Shown here piece by piece: positions 8,890 to 18,002 of a stretch of DNA of 64,000 bases. A model generated the notes under the pieces. The model saw only the letters and a list, made by a program, of their open reading frames with translations. It did no database searches and was not told where the DNA came from. The DNA is from an uncultured Comamonadaceae bacterium (GTDB lineage Bacteria > Pseudomonadota > Gammaproteobacteria > Burkholderiales > Burkholderiaceae): assembly GCA_946482595.1 (NCBI GenBank), contig CAMLSD010000002.1, forward strand, positions 1-64,000. The letters run 5' to 3'. The number at the start of each line of letters is the position of its first letter. The stretch's first letter is position 1. A program made the position numbers and the translations under genes.

Positions 8890-10053
8890 ATGCCTGCCTT
8901 TCTTGTCATCCTTGTTGTACTGGTCGCAGTGAACATCTGGGCGACTCGTCGCGTGCTTGCCGCTCCAGATGAATGGGGCGTTCCAAAGCGGCTGCTCATC
9001 ATGGGCATATGGATCATGCCGTTCATGGGTGCGCTGGTCGCCAGGGCTCAGACTCCGGCGGCTGCCTGCGACACCCCCACGGCGGGCACACGCACAACCG
9101 ATGGCGAACCGGAAGCACCGTCGCGACTTCAAGTCGGCAGCTCGACCGAGTTCAACGTGAGCGAACACCTGGCGTTGGCCAACGGTGTGCCTGTCCTGGA
9201 CTGGGGTGCGCTCACTGAATGGGCGCAGCGCAGTGGCGCACCCGAAGCTGCCACCGCGGCCGTCGATCAGGGCCGTCGCGCGTGGCTGCTTCACCTGCGC
9301 GATGCACTCGGACCCGGGGTCCATCTGCACACCAGCGACGACGCCTACATCCTCTCGACACTTGAGCCCAAGGTGGTCGAGGCCACTGCGCAATACGTGG
9401 CCAAGGCCAGGCGTCGCATCGCTCGGGTGCTGGGTGATCTGGCGCACTTCCCTCCCGACGAGCGCAGCATCGTTATCGTGCTTGACAGCGAGGAGGACTA
9501 CTACAGCTACGTGTCGATCTACTACCCTTCAGAGGGTGAGTTTGCGTTCAGCGGCGGGATGTACATCAACGCGGGCTGCCCGCACTTTGTGGACGTGCGT
9601 GCCGATCTGTCGACCATCGAACCTGTGATCGCACATGAGCTGACACACAGTGCACTGGCGCACCTGCAGCTCCCCAAGTGGCTCGACGAAGGCCTGGCGG
9701 TCAATACGGAACACCGGGTCGCCGGAGCAAGGCAGCCCCTCTACACGCCGCAGGAGCTGCATCGCGTGCACATGAAGTTCTGGAACGCCGAGCGCATTCA
9801 GGAATTCTGGACGGGCGCTTCGTTTGATCGCACAGATGACGGCAACCTGCTGTCCTACGAGCTGGCGCGCATCATCGTCGAGCAGATGGCCAGGCATTGG
9901 GACAGCTTCTCGCGCTTTGTCGCATCTGCAAGCTACGAAGATGCAGGTGCCAGCGCCGCGATGAACACCCTGTCGATTCGATTGGGCGCCTATGCGAGTG
10001 CGTTGCTGGCGATCGAACCCAGCGCGTCGTGGGAGCCTGATGGGACGGCCTGA
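8890..10053 (+). CDS. Membrane-anchored putative zinc metallopeptidase (gluzincin type)
   Basis: A 387-residue protein. Two N-terminal hydrophobic helices (about 2-18 and 34-51, the second with a MPFMGA turn) form a hairpin resembling the phospholipase D nuclease N-terminal membrane module. A soluble domain follows with a metallopeptidase site: HELTH (249-253), then WLDEGLA with Glu267 as likely third zinc ligand. This spacing is typical of gluzincin and DUF1570-like peptidases. The ATG at 8890 leads straight into the first helix; a GTG at 8851 is a possible alternative. Substrate is unknown. It is the only long gene between truD and an orphan lipoprotein gene. Confidence 0.7.
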   Translation: MPAFLVILVVLVAVNIWATRRVLAAPDEWGVPKRLLIMGIWIMPFMGALVARAQTPAAACDTPTAGTRTTDGEPEAPSRLQVGSSTEFNVSEHLALANGVPVLDWGALTEWAQRSGAPEAATAAVDQGRRAWLLHLRDALGPGVHLHTSDDAYILSTLEPKVVEATAQYVAKARRRIARVLGDLAHFPPDERSIVIVLDSEEDYYSYVSIYYPSEGEFAFSGGMYINAGCPHFVDVRADLSTIEPVIAHELTHSALAHLQLPKWLDEGLAVNTEHRVAGARQPLYTPQELHRVHMKFWNAERIQEFWTGASFDRTDDGNLLSYELARIIVEQMARHWDSFSRFVASASYEDAGASAAMNTLSIRLGAYASALLAIEPSASWEPDGTA

Positions 10054-10787
10054 TCCGCTGGCAGAGGCACCTCGCACGGAGGCGCCGGTGGCATGGCACA
10101 GCACCTTGTCGACAGCACGTGTTCTGCTCGCAATAGTCACTGCCACAAGCGCGCTTCGGCTGTCGGCTACCGTCGGTTGCTGCGGCCGCGATGCGATCGT
10201 CGAGCCCCTGTCGCTCAAGGTGGGGAGTAATAGCAGGGTAGCTAGCAGCATGGGGCGAGTCCCAGCAAAGGCGCGCAGGGGTTGGCTTCATGCTGGCTCG
10301 TCTGAGGTGCGACAGCGTCGTTATGTCGGGGCGGCCGCAGGCTGAAGCGGGGGCCGGTGCCTGAGATTGGCCTTGAAGCTTCTGCGCGCGGGCGGCAGAA
10401 AGCAGGCACGCTGGATCGACCGACGCACTGAGTTCCTCCGCGATACCCTCGAGTCTTGTCAGGGCACCATGCATGCCAAGTTGATCTGCGCGCTGGTGCC
10501 GGCCGCCTCGGAGCGACCCGCTGGAGGCAATTGGTATTGGCAGTCGCACCCTTCGTACAGTCCTTGTGAAAGTCAAGCCGCACGCGTAAAGTGCGATAGT
10601 GAACCATGGTGCATACTGTTCCATGCTCGCAGCCAACAGACAGGCAACCGATCCGTTGTACTCGTGTAGCTCGGTGCGCAAACGGTGCGCAGTTCGCGGT
10701 CGTGCGCAGTGCGTGTCACTCGAAGTCAGGAATTGAGCCTGCCCAGGACTGAGAACAAGAGCCCCCTCCTTTGCAACTGCCCCAACT
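10054..10787. other. Non-coding stretch, 734 bp
   Basis: The longest gene-free gap in the window. I found no convincing coding frame, tRNA or transposase remnant. Long open frames on the minus strand (roughly 9870-10960) run against the metallopeptidase and look like composition artefacts. It probably consists of decayed accessory DNA plus the promoter of the downstream lipoprotein gene. Confidence 0.45.
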
Positions 10788-11462
10788 ATGCTGAAAACAA
10801 TAGCTGTCGCTGTATTGGTCACAACCTTGGCAGGATGTGCATCTGGCCCAAGGATCATCGAGACCAGGGTGCGTTCGACGCCCGAGTCGCAACGTGGGTA
10901 CATTGTCGGTACTTTTTCTGTGGACTGCGAAGTAAAGCGGGGATCTTGCGAACAGGGGTTCAACTCGATATCAGCTGACTATCGAATGAAAACAGAGCCA
11001 GAAGTCTGGAGTCGAGTTGGTTCCACGCAGGGGGCGACTTTTGGCGGTGATTCTGTCCATGACTATGTCAACTCCGCCGAAGGGTACAAGGTTTTTGGCT
11101 TCTGTACTGTCTTGCCACCAGGCGAATACGAGTTCTACTCTCACACATACTATGATTTCGCCGGCGGTGGTAGCGGATACTCGATGCGCGAGAAGGACTA
11201 CTACTCAATTCCTTTCGTCGTAAGAGCTGGTGAAATATCAAACATCGGCAGAATTCACATGACAACAACCAAGGGCGAGAACCTACTCGGAATGTCGGTT
11301 TCCGGTCCCGGTGTGATACTGCTCATCCCCTCGGGTGTGACCGATGCGGAGTTGGCCGTATCGAAGTGCCCTGGCACAGCAAAACACATGCCCTTGCGTG
11401 ATGTGCAGCTGCACCTTGCACCGGGTCGGCCCAGCCCTTTTGTTCAAGTGCGGGCTCGCTGA
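10788..11462 (+). CDS. Hypothetical lipoprotein
   Basis: A 224-residue protein with a clear lipoprotein signal: basic start, hydrophobic stretch and lipobox LAGC with Cys17, so it is probably attached to a membrane facing the periplasm. The mature part is rich in Gly, Ser and Tyr and looks like a beta-sandwich (the GEYEFYSHTYYDF segment near 120-135), similar in style to proteins that bind carbohydrate or coat the surface, but I recognise no family. Composition is distinctly less GC-rich than the chromosome, as for the membrane protein at 6.7 kb, again suggesting transfer. There is no obvious operon partner. Confidence 0.65.
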   Translation: MLKTIAVAVLVTTLAGCASGPRIIETRVRSTPESQRGYIVGTFSVDCEVKRGSCEQGFNSISADYRMKTEPEVWSRVGSTQGATFGGDSVHDYVNSAEGYKVFGFCTVLPPGEYEFYSHTYYDFAGGGSGYSMREKDYYSIPFVVRAGEISNIGRIHMTTTKGENLLGMSVSGPGVILLIPSGVTDAELAVSKCPGTAKHMPLRDVQLHLAPGRPSPFVQVRAR

Positions 11463-11714
11463 AGAGTCATATGCACTTGAGGCTCCATGCCGGTTCGTGG
11501 GCGATGCCACAGTGCAGTTCGTGCGTGCTGGCGGGAACTGATGAGAGGGCCTCTGCCGGAGGTTGAAGCGGGAGCCGCTGCGCGTGGTCGGCAGCCGGCG
11601 CGAGATTCAGTGCCGCGCAGGGATCAAGCGCCGCGCCGGAGCTCCCCGGGTGAGCTGCACCGAACTTGCTGAAGCGTCTAGCACCATGACCTGCCCTGAC
11701 AAGCCCTTCCCACC
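11463..11714. other. Non-coding stretch, 252 bp
   Basis: Lies between the orphan lipoprotein gene and the cyclodeaminase-like gene. GC content rises to the chromosomal level here, so this gap marks the right edge of the accessory stretch. No gene, tRNA, inverted repeat or transposase scar was recognised. Confidence 0.4.
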
Positions 11715-12656
11715 ATGCACACCTTCGATGCCCAGACCACCCGCGAGCGCCTACCCTTCGAGCAGCTGATCCCGGCTCTGCAGCGCCTGTTCGCAAGCGG
11801 TTGTGATGCGCCGGCGCGTCAGGTGCTTTCGCTGGATGGCGCTGATGGCGCGGGGGTGACGTCGCTGATCATGCCGGCCTGGGTGCGCGGGCGCTTCTAT
11901 GGCATCAAGACGGTCAACGTGGCACCCGGCAATGCGGCGCGCGGGCTGCCGGGGCTGCATGCGGTGTATCTGTTGTTCAATGCCACCACCGGTGTGCCGC
12001 TGGCGTTGATGGACGGGAACGAGATCACGCAGCGGCGTACGGCAGCGGCCTCGGCGCTGGCGGCGTCATGGCTTGCGCGGCCGCAGGCCTCGCATCTGCT
12101 GGTGGTGGGGGCCGGGCAGGTCGCGCAGTGCCTGCCCTGGGCCTACCGTGTCGTGCGGCCGATCACGCAGGTGAGCTTGTGGGCGCGTGACGCGGCACAG
12201 GGCGAGCGGCTGGTGGCGCAGTGGCGGGCGCAGGGGCTGGACGCCACGCGGGTGGACGATCTGCCGCAGGCCGTGGCGCAGGCCGACATCATCAGTTGCG
12301 CCACGCTGGCCCGCGAGCCGGTGGTGCAGGGGGCCTGGCTGTCGCCGGGCAGCCACCTCGACCTGATCGGCAGCTTCACGCCGCAGATGCGCGAGGCCGA
12401 CGATGCGGCCTTGGCCGGTGCCGGCCTTTACATCGACACCGACGAGGCGCTGCACAAGAGCGGTGACCTGCTGGGCCCGATCGAGCGGGGGGTGGTTGAC
12501 CCGCGCAGCGTGCGCGGCACGCTGGCGCAGTTGTGCCGTGGCGAGGTGGCGGGGCGCCGGTCGGACACCGAGCGCACCGTCTTCAAGTCAGTGGGCACGG
12601 CGCTGGAAGACCTGGCAGCCGCCATGCTCGTGATCGGCGAGGCCGTGCGCGCCTGA
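11715..12656 (+). CDS. Ornithine cyclodeaminase / mu-crystallin family protein (probable delta-1-pyrroline-2-carboxylate reductase)
   Basis: An NAD(P)H-binding enzyme of 313 residues. It shows the family's N-terminal substrate-binding region with a Lys-containing GIKTVNV segment (near 69), a Rossmann nucleotide site VVGAGQVA (near 130-137), and the late GSFTPQMRE and IDTDEAL motifs. In this family true ornithine cyclodeaminases, ketimine reductases and pyrroline-2-carboxylate reductases are hard to separate by eye; most proteobacterial members of this length reduce cyclic imino acids from hydroxyproline or D-lysine breakdown. It is a single gene, followed by a convergent small lipoprotein gene. 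Confidence 0.8.
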   Translation: MHTFDAQTTRERLPFEQLIPALQRLFASGCDAPARQVLSLDGADGAGVTSLIMPAWVRGRFYGIKTVNVAPGNAARGLPGLHAVYLLFNATTGVPLALMDGNEITQRRTAAASALAASWLARPQASHLLVVGAGQVAQCLPWAYRVVRPITQVSLWARDAAQGERLVAQWRAQGLDATRVDDLPQAVAQADIISCATLAREPVVQGAWLSPGSHLDLIGSFTPQMREADDAALAGAGLYIDTDEALHKSGDLLGPIERGVVDPRSVRGTLAQLCRGEVAGRRSDTERTVFKSVGTALEDLAAAMLVIGEAVRA

Positions 12657-12662
12657 GCGCCG

Positions 12663-13001
12663 TCAGCGCTGCGGCCCCGTCGACGGGCTGGAGTGGGTGT
12701 TGGCCTGGCCGGGCTGGGGCATGGCGGTCGATTCTTCCTGCGCAGTGACGTCATCGACCGGACGGTTGGCGGGGGTGTCCTGGCCTGCGTCGGCGGTCGA
12801 AGCGCTGGCGGCCTGTGCGGGTGGGAAGGCCGACGTGGCCGGCGGCACGCTCGGGTCGTCGGCGCCGGCCGTCACCGGTGCGGGGCCGGCCATCACGGTC
12901 GGTGGGGGCGGGGCCGAGGCTGTCTCGTTGCGCTCGACGCAGGCGGCCAGCAGGGTCAGGCTGGCGGCCATGGCGGCCAGCAGAGCGGTTGGGTGGGTCA
13001 T
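12663..13001 (-). CDS. Small Pro/Ala-rich lipoprotein
   Basis: A 112-residue product with a convincing lipoprotein signal (LLAAC lipobox, Cys near residue 21) and then a low-complexity region rich in Ala, Pro, Ser and Thr that is probably disordered. The start is ATG at 13001 with GGAGAA a few bases upstream. It is convergent with the cyclodeaminase-like gene and followed upstream by another small gene on the same strand. No function can be assigned; it may be an envelope tether or a fast-evolving surface protein. Confidence 0.6.
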   Translation of the reverse strand: MTHPTALLAAMAASLTLLAACVERNETASAPPPPTVMAGPAPVTAGADDPSVPPATSAFPPAQAASASTADAGQDTPANRPVDDVTAQEESTAMPQPGQANTHSSPSTGPQR

Positions 13002-13043
13002 GGGGTTCTCCGAATCAGGTTGAGAGGGCTGTTGCCGCCAGCC

Positions 13044-13304
13044 TCACTTCGAACCGGGCACCAGCTTGCGGCGGCGCACGGCATCGAGGCCCGGTGTGGC
13101 GCGCAGGTCGGTGTCGACCTGACCGTCGGCGAGGTCGCGTGCGGCCTGCTCGATGCGGGGGTCCGGCGGCACCGGTGCGGGGTCGGGTCGCTCGTCGCGT
13201 TCATGCGGCAGGGCCGGTTCACTCAAGGGGCGCGGCGAGGCCTGGGCCGGGCCGCGTGTTCGCGGTCGGGGCGGGCTGGGGTGACGGGGGCGTACCTGGG
13301 TCAT
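13044..13304 (-). CDS. Small conserved-type hypothetical protein
   Basis: An 86-residue protein starting at ATG 13304. The first half is proline- and arginine-rich and likely disordered. The second half (about 50-86: DPRIEQAARDLADGQVDTD, then LRATPGLDAVRRRKLVPG) resembles a motif I recall in small Burkholderiales proteins where a helix is followed by V-D/R-D-T-D. It lies 42 bases upstream of the small lipoprotein gene on the same strand, so the two may be cotranscribed. Real coding status is likely but not certain. Confidence 0.5.
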   Translation of the reverse strand: MTQVRPRHPSPPRPRTRGPAQASPRPLSEPALPHERDERPDPAPVPPDPRIEQAARDLADGQVDTDLRATPGLDAVRRRKLVPGSK

Positions 13305-13467
13305 GGGCTGGCTCCGGTGCGTGCTGCATGGATGGGCATGACCCAAAGGTAGTGGCCGGGGCTGGCCGAGCCCATCGGAGGACGACCGGGCATGATGTCG
13401 GCGATGACCGACACGGCCGCGCCGCTACCATGACCGGATCCGAAGCACACGTCCCAAGCGCTGCGCC

Positions 13468-14298
13468 ATGACCCTGCCTGCTCCCACACCACCTGCTCCG
13501 ACACCGCCTGCCGCATCGGCCCCACCCGGCCTCACCCCCGACCTGCAGGTGCACGGCCGGGTGGCCACCATCACGCTGCGTCGCCCGCAGGTCGCCAACC
13601 GCCTGGAGCTGGAAGACCTGGACCTGCTGGCGCGCCACCTCCAGGCCGTCAATGCGCTGCCCGAGGTGCTGGTGCTGCGACTGCAGGCCGAAGGCAAGCA
13701 CTTCTGCAGCGGTTTCAACATCGGCCGTGTCGACGACACCACGCAGGGCCCGGGCCCCACGCCCGGTGAACGCTTTGCGGCGCTGGCCGACGTGCTGGAG
13801 CGGGCCCGTCCGGTGACGATCGCAGCGATCCAGGGCGGGGTTTATGGTGGCGCCACCGACCTGGCCCTGGCCTGCGACTTCCGCATCGGCACACCGGCCT
13901 GCGAGATGTTCGTGCCGGCTGCACGGCTGGGCCTGCTGTTCTATCGCGAGGGCCTGCAGCGCTATGTGTCGCGCCTGGGGCTGGGTGTGGCCAAGCGGGT
14001 GCTGCTGGCAGGCCAGACGCTGTCGGCGGCGCAGATGCTCGACTGCGGTTTCCTCGATGAACTGAGCCCGAGCGTGGCCGCCTTGCCCGATGCCGTCGAC
14101 CAGTGGTGTTCAAGCCTGGCGCAGATGGCGCCGCTGGCCTTGCTGGGCATGAAAAAGCACCTCAATGCGATTGCCGCCGGCCGGCTGGATGCCGTCGAGT
14201 TTGCGGCCGACGCTGCGCGCTGCGATCGCTCGGCCGACCTGGCCGAAGGTGTGCGTGCCTGGCACGACAAGCGCGCCCCGGTGTTCCAGGGGCGCTGA
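13468..14298 (+). CDS. Enoyl-CoA hydratase/isomerase (crotonase) family protein
   Basis: A 276-residue crotonase-fold protein. After an unusual proline-rich start (residues 1-22) come the core strands (RVATITLRRP), the first oxyanion-hole segment FCSGFNIG (near 75-82) and the second, GGVYGGATDLALACD (near 121-135). In active hydratases two Glu residues follow the second segment; here that region reads MFVPAARLGLLFYREGLQRYV, and only the Glu of YREG is an obvious acid, so the reaction could be hydration, isomerisation or thioester chemistry. It stands alone, convergent with galM, so context gives no pathway. Confidence 0.82.
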   Translation: MTLPAPTPPAPTPPAASAPPGLTPDLQVHGRVATITLRRPQVANRLELEDLDLLARHLQAVNALPEVLVLRLQAEGKHFCSGFNIGRVDDTTQGPGPTPGERFAALADVLERARPVTIAAIQGGVYGGATDLALACDFRIGTPACEMFVPAARLGLLFYREGLQRYVSRLGLGVAKRVLLAGQTLSAAQMLDCGFLDELSPSVAALPDAVDQWCSSLAQMAPLALLGMKKHLNAIAAGRLDAVEFAADAARCDRSADLAEGVRAWHDKRAPVFQGR

Positions 14299-14316
14299 AG
14301 CCGGGCGTGGTGCCGC

Positions 14317-15249
14317 TCAGCGGACGGCGGCGCTGCTGCCCACTCGCCAGCGCACGGTCATCGTGAGTGACTGGCCGGCATGCAGGACTTCCAGGCCGGG
14401 GCGCTGGTCCAGATGGAAGGCATCGATGGGGTGGGTGATGGGCTCGAAGGCAAAGGCCTGGCCGCGGCCGGGCCGGTAGAGCAGGCAGAAGGCTGGCGGC
14501 ACCGGGCCGCGCGGTGTGTCCAGCGGCTCCAGGGTCATCTGCAGCGTGCAGGCGCGCTCGGGCCAGCTGATGGTGGCCTGGCCACCAAAGCCGGTGTAGC
14601 CGTTGTCGATCAACGGGCCCTCGCCGGCATCGATGCCGGCGTTCAGGTCCCAGCCGGGCGGCAGGGTGGTGGTGTGGGCCGTGGGCATGGGGTCGGCACC
14701 GCTGAGCCAGGCGCCGTGTACCCGGGCCTGCAATCGCACGCCGCCGGCCACCGGAAAGTACGGGTGCTGGCCCAGGCCGTAGGGCAGGGGCTCGTCGCCC
14801 AGGTGGGTCACGCTCAGGGTCTGGTCCAGCCCGCCGTCCACCAGCATGAACTGCTGCTCGGCGCGGTAGTGGTGTGGATTGCCGGCATGGCCGCGCGACA
14901 CCAGCTGCATCACCGCATGGCCGTCGCCCTGGCGGTCGAGCGACCAGCCTTGCAGCCAGCCGTCGCCATGGATCGGGTAGGGCTCGCCGCTGCGGTTGGG
15001 CTGCACCGCGTGCCAGCGGCCCTGCGCTTCAAAGCCGCCGCGGCCGATGCGGTTGGACCAGGGCACCAGCGCAAAGGACGCGAAGGTGTAGGGGTCGACG
15101 CTGGCGCCGTCCCAGGGGCGCCACAGGTCCAGATGGCCCCAGCGCCAGGCTGCCACGCTGCCGCCGAGCGTGGGCAGCAGGCCCAGGCTCTGCGGTCCGT
15201 GGTGCAGCCAGACGATGCGGGGGTCGGTGGGCAGGGGATCAGCTTGCAT
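14317..15249 (-). CDS. galM: Aldose 1-epimerase (mutarotase)
   Basis: Interconverts alpha and beta anomers of aldoses such as galactose and arabinose, supplying the anomer oxidised by the sugar dehydrogenase. The 310-residue protein has the family's conserved elements: SNRIG (near 65-69), HGDGW with His94, and GQHPYF with the catalytic-site histidine His162. The ATG at 15249 overlaps the end of the upstream lactonase gene by 11 bases, so it is the last gene of a three-gene operon (dehydratase, lactonase, epimerase). This fits a role in oxidative sugar breakdown rather than the Leloir pathway, no gene of which is present here. Confidence 0.88.
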   Translation of the reverse strand: MQADPLPTDPRIVWLHHGPQSLGLLPTLGGSVAAWRWGHLDLWRPWDGASVDPYTFASFALVPWSNRIGRGGFEAQGRWHAVQPNRSGEPYPIHGDGWLQGWSLDRQGDGHAVMQLVSRGHAGNPHHYRAEQQFMLVDGGLDQTLSVTHLGDEPLPYGLGQHPYFPVAGGVRLQARVHGAWLSGADPMPTAHTTTLPPGWDLNAGIDAGEGPLIDNGYTGFGGQATISWPERACTLQMTLEPLDTPRGPVPPAFCLLYRPGRGQAFAFEPITHPIDAFHLDQRPGLEVLHAGQSLTMTVRWRVGSSAAVR

Positions 15250-16144
15250 GGAGGTGGGCCGGCAGGCCGGGCGCATCGGTGTCGACCGCAAACACGCTGC
15301 CGGCATCGGGCTGGGCGGCCAGTTGCGTGTCGGTCAGCCCGAAGCGGGCACTGGTGATGTAGAGGGTGGACAGGTCAACGCCGCCGAAGCACACATTGGT
15401 GATGTGGTCGGTGGGCAGGGTGATGCGCGCCAGTTCGGCCGTGCTGGCCGGGTCGTGGCAGCTCACGCAGCCCGCGCCCCAGTGGGCGACCCACAGGCGG
15501 CCAAGCGCGTCGACGGTCATGCCGTCGGGGTGCCCCGCGCTTGCGGGCCATTGCATCCACAGGCGCGGTGTGCCGAGGGTGGCGGTCTCGGGCTCGACAT
15601 CGAAGGCCAGGATGCGGCGCCCCACGGTGTCGTTGAAGTACATCGTGCGCCCGTCGGGCGACCACGCGGGGCCGTTGGTCACGGCCATGCGCGCATCGAA
15701 GGCCAGCGTGCACCGACCCTGCCCGTCGAGCCGGTACAGCGCCCCGGTCGGGGCCACACCGTCGAAGTCCATCGTGCCGGCCCAGAAGCGGCCGTGGGCA
15801 TCGCACTTGCCGTCGTTGAAGCGGTTGCCGGGGCGGTCGGCCTCGGCCACGGCCAGCCGCGCGAGCGTGCCGGTGGCCGGGTCGAAGCTGGCAAAGCCGT
15901 GCCTCAGGGTGATGACCAGCCCGGGGGCCGACCGGCGCTCGGCCACGGCCGAGACGGTCTCGTCGAAGGCCCAGTAGCGCAACGCACCACTGGCGGGTTC
16001 ATGCCGGTAGAGCCGGTGCGACAGGATGTCGACCCAGTACAGGCTGCGCTCGCGTGGCGACCAGCACAGCCCTTCGCCCAGCGTGGCACCGGCCGCGCAC
16101 ACCACGCGCGGCGGGCCGGCAATGACAGGGGCGGGCGTGGTCAT
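15239..16144 (-). CDS. SMP-30/gluconolactonase family sugar lactonase
   Basis: Hydrolyses the aldonolactone made by the sugar dehydrogenase to the open sugar acid; L-arabinono- and D-galactono-1,4-lactone are the expected substrates. The 301-residue six-bladed propeller protein shows the metal-site residues of the family: LGEGLCW with Glu (near 23), the PGNRFNDGKCD segment with Asn and Asp (near 104-114), TNGPAWSPDG (near 154) and the SAGHPDGM segment with the conserved Asp (near 203). It lies between the dehydratase and galM genes, reading leftward. Specificity is inferred from context. Confidence 0.88.
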   Translation of the reverse strand: MTTPAPVIAGPPRVVCAAGATLGEGLCWSPRERSLYWVDILSHRLYRHEPASGALRYWAFDETVSAVAERRSAPGLVITLRHGFASFDPATGTLARLAVAEADRPGNRFNDGKCDAHGRFWAGTMDFDGVAPTGALYRLDGQGRCTLAFDARMAVTNGPAWSPDGRTMYFNDTVGRRILAFDVEPETATLGTPRLWMQWPASAGHPDGMTVDALGRLWVAHWGAGCVSCHDPASTAELARITLPTDHITNVCFGGVDLSTLYITSARFGLTDTQLAAQPDAGSVFAVDTDAPGLPAHLHAS

Positions 16145-16183
16145 GGGCTGCGCGCGAGTGGGGCTGCGGTGTGACCCGTGCGC

Positions 16184-17905
16184 TCAGTGCGAGTCACGCG
16201 GCACCGGGGCGCCGCTGCCACCGACCAGGAAGTCGAGATCGGCACCGAGGTGGGCCTGCTGCACATGGTCGACATAGAGCTTGTACCAGCCGCGCGTGGG
16301 CGGCTGCGGTGCGACCCAGTCGCTGCGGCGGCGCGCCAGCTCCTCGTCGCTCACCTCCAGGTGCAGCCGCCGCGCGCCGACGTCGAGCTCGATCATGTCG
16401 CCATTGCGCACCAGGGCCAGCGGCCCGCCGGCGGCCGCCTCGGGCGAGGTGTGCAGCACCACCGTGCCGTAAGCCGTGCCGCTCATGCGGGCGTCCGAGA
16501 TGCGCACCATGTCGGTGATGCCCCGGCGCAGCACCTTGGGCGGCAAGGGCATGTTGCCCACCTCCGCCATGCCGGGGTAGCCACGCGGTCCGCAGTTCTT
16601 GAGCACCAGCACGCAGTGTTCGTCGACGTCGAGGCTTTCGTCGTCGATGCGGGCGTGGAAGTCCTCGATGTCCTCGAACACCACCGCGCGGCCGCGGTGG
16701 CGCAGCAGGTGCGGCGAGGCGGCCGACGGCTTGATCACCGCGCCGTCCGGGGCCAGGTTGCCGCGCAGCACGGCAATGCCGGCAGCCGGCTTGAAGGGCT
16801 CGGCCAGCGGGCGGATCACCTCGCGGTTCCAGCAGGGCGCGTCTGCGGTGTTCTCGCCCAGCGTGCGGCCGTTGACGGTGAGTGCGTCCAGGTGCAGCAG
16901 GTGGGCGATCTCGCGCAGCACGGCGGGCAGGCCGCCGGCATAGCAGAAGTCTTCCATCAGGAAGCGGCCCGAGGGCTGCAGGTCCACCAGGCAGGGCACC
17001 TCGGCGCCCAGGCGGTCCCAGTCGTCGAGGTCGAGCTTCACGCCCATGCGGCCGGCCACGGCCAGCAGGTGGATCACCGCGTTGGTCGAGCCGCCGATCG
17101 CGGCATTGGTGCGGATGGCGTTCTCGAAGGCCTGGCGCGTGAGGATCTTCGACATGCGCAGGTCGCTGTTCACCATCTCGACGATGCGCCGCCCGGTGAG
17201 CTGGGCCAGCCGGTTGCGCCGTGTGTCGGCCGCGGGGATCGCCGCGTTCTCGGGCAGCGACATGCCCAGGGCCTCGACCATGCTGGCCATCGTGGAGGCC
17301 GTGCCCATGGTCATGCAGCTGCCCTTGGAGCGGTGCATGCAGCTTTCGGCGGCGGTGAACTCGTCCATGGTCATCTCGCCGGCACGGACCATCTCGCTCA
17401 TCTGCCATACGCCGGTGCCCGAGCCCAGGTCCTTGCCGCGGAACTTGCCGTTGAGCATCGGCCCGCCCGACAGGCCGATCGTCGGCAGGTCACAGCTGGC
17501 GGCGCCCATCAGCAGGGCGGGGGTGGTCTTGTCGCAGCCCATCAGCAGCACCACACCGTCGATCGGGTTGCCGCGGATCGACTCTTCCACATCCATGCTG
17601 GCGAGGTTGCGGAACAGCATCGCGGTGGGGCGCAGCTGGGTCTCGCCCAGCGACATCACCGGAAACTCCAGCGGGAAGCCGCCGGCCTCGTACACGCCGC
17701 GCTTGACGAACTCGGCCAGCTCGCGGAAGTGCCCGTTGCAGGGCGTGAGTTCACTCCAGGTGTTGCAGATGCCGATGATCGGCCGGCCGTCCAGCAGGTC
17801 GTGCGGATAGCCCTGGTTCTTCAGCCAGCTGCGATGCACGAAGCCGTCGCGGTCCTGCCGGCCGAACCAAGCCTGGCTGCGACGAAAGGGCTTCTTGGGG
17901 TCCAT
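16184..17905 (-). CDS. IlvD/EDD-family sugar-acid dehydratase (probable L-arabinonate dehydratase)
   Basis: Iron-sulfur enzyme that removes water from an aldonate to give a 2-keto-3-deoxy acid. The 573-residue protein has the three cluster cysteines expected for the [2Fe-2S] arabinonate/xylonate dehydratase group: Cys56 (TPCN), Cys124 (GCDKTTPA) and Cys197 (GSCMTMGTA), almost the same numbering as the characterised rhizobial L-arabinonate dehydratase. The ATG at 17905 has GGAG nearby. It heads the leftward operon and diverges from the SDR dehydrogenase. Because dgoK and dgoA are also here but no separate galactonate dehydratase is, the enzyme may act on both L-arabinonate and D-galactonate; that is inference. 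Confidence 0.88.
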   Translation of the reverse strand: MDPKKPFRRSQAWFGRQDRDGFVHRSWLKNQGYPHDLLDGRPIIGICNTWSELTPCNGHFRELAEFVKRGVYEAGGFPLEFPVMSLGETQLRPTAMLFRNLASMDVEESIRGNPIDGVVLLMGCDKTTPALLMGAASCDLPTIGLSGGPMLNGKFRGKDLGSGTGVWQMSEMVRAGEMTMDEFTAAESCMHRSKGSCMTMGTASTMASMVEALGMSLPENAAIPAADTRRNRLAQLTGRRIVEMVNSDLRMSKILTRQAFENAIRTNAAIGGSTNAVIHLLAVAGRMGVKLDLDDWDRLGAEVPCLVDLQPSGRFLMEDFCYAGGLPAVLREIAHLLHLDALTVNGRTLGENTADAPCWNREVIRPLAEPFKPAAGIAVLRGNLAPDGAVIKPSAASPHLLRHRGRAVVFEDIEDFHARIDDESLDVDEHCVLVLKNCGPRGYPGMAEVGNMPLPPKVLRRGITDMVRISDARMSGTAYGTVVLHTSPEAAAGGPLALVRNGDMIELDVGARRLHLEVSDEELARRRSDWVAPQPPTRGWYKLYVDHVQQAHLGADLDFLVGGSGAPVPRDSH

Positions 17906-18002
17906 GCACTTGCTCCTCGGGGCGGTTGTTGGGTTGCCCTTGACGCGGCGAATCGTATCGCCGCACACTGATGCAAGAAAAATAAAGAATGCAGCATCAC
18001 TG

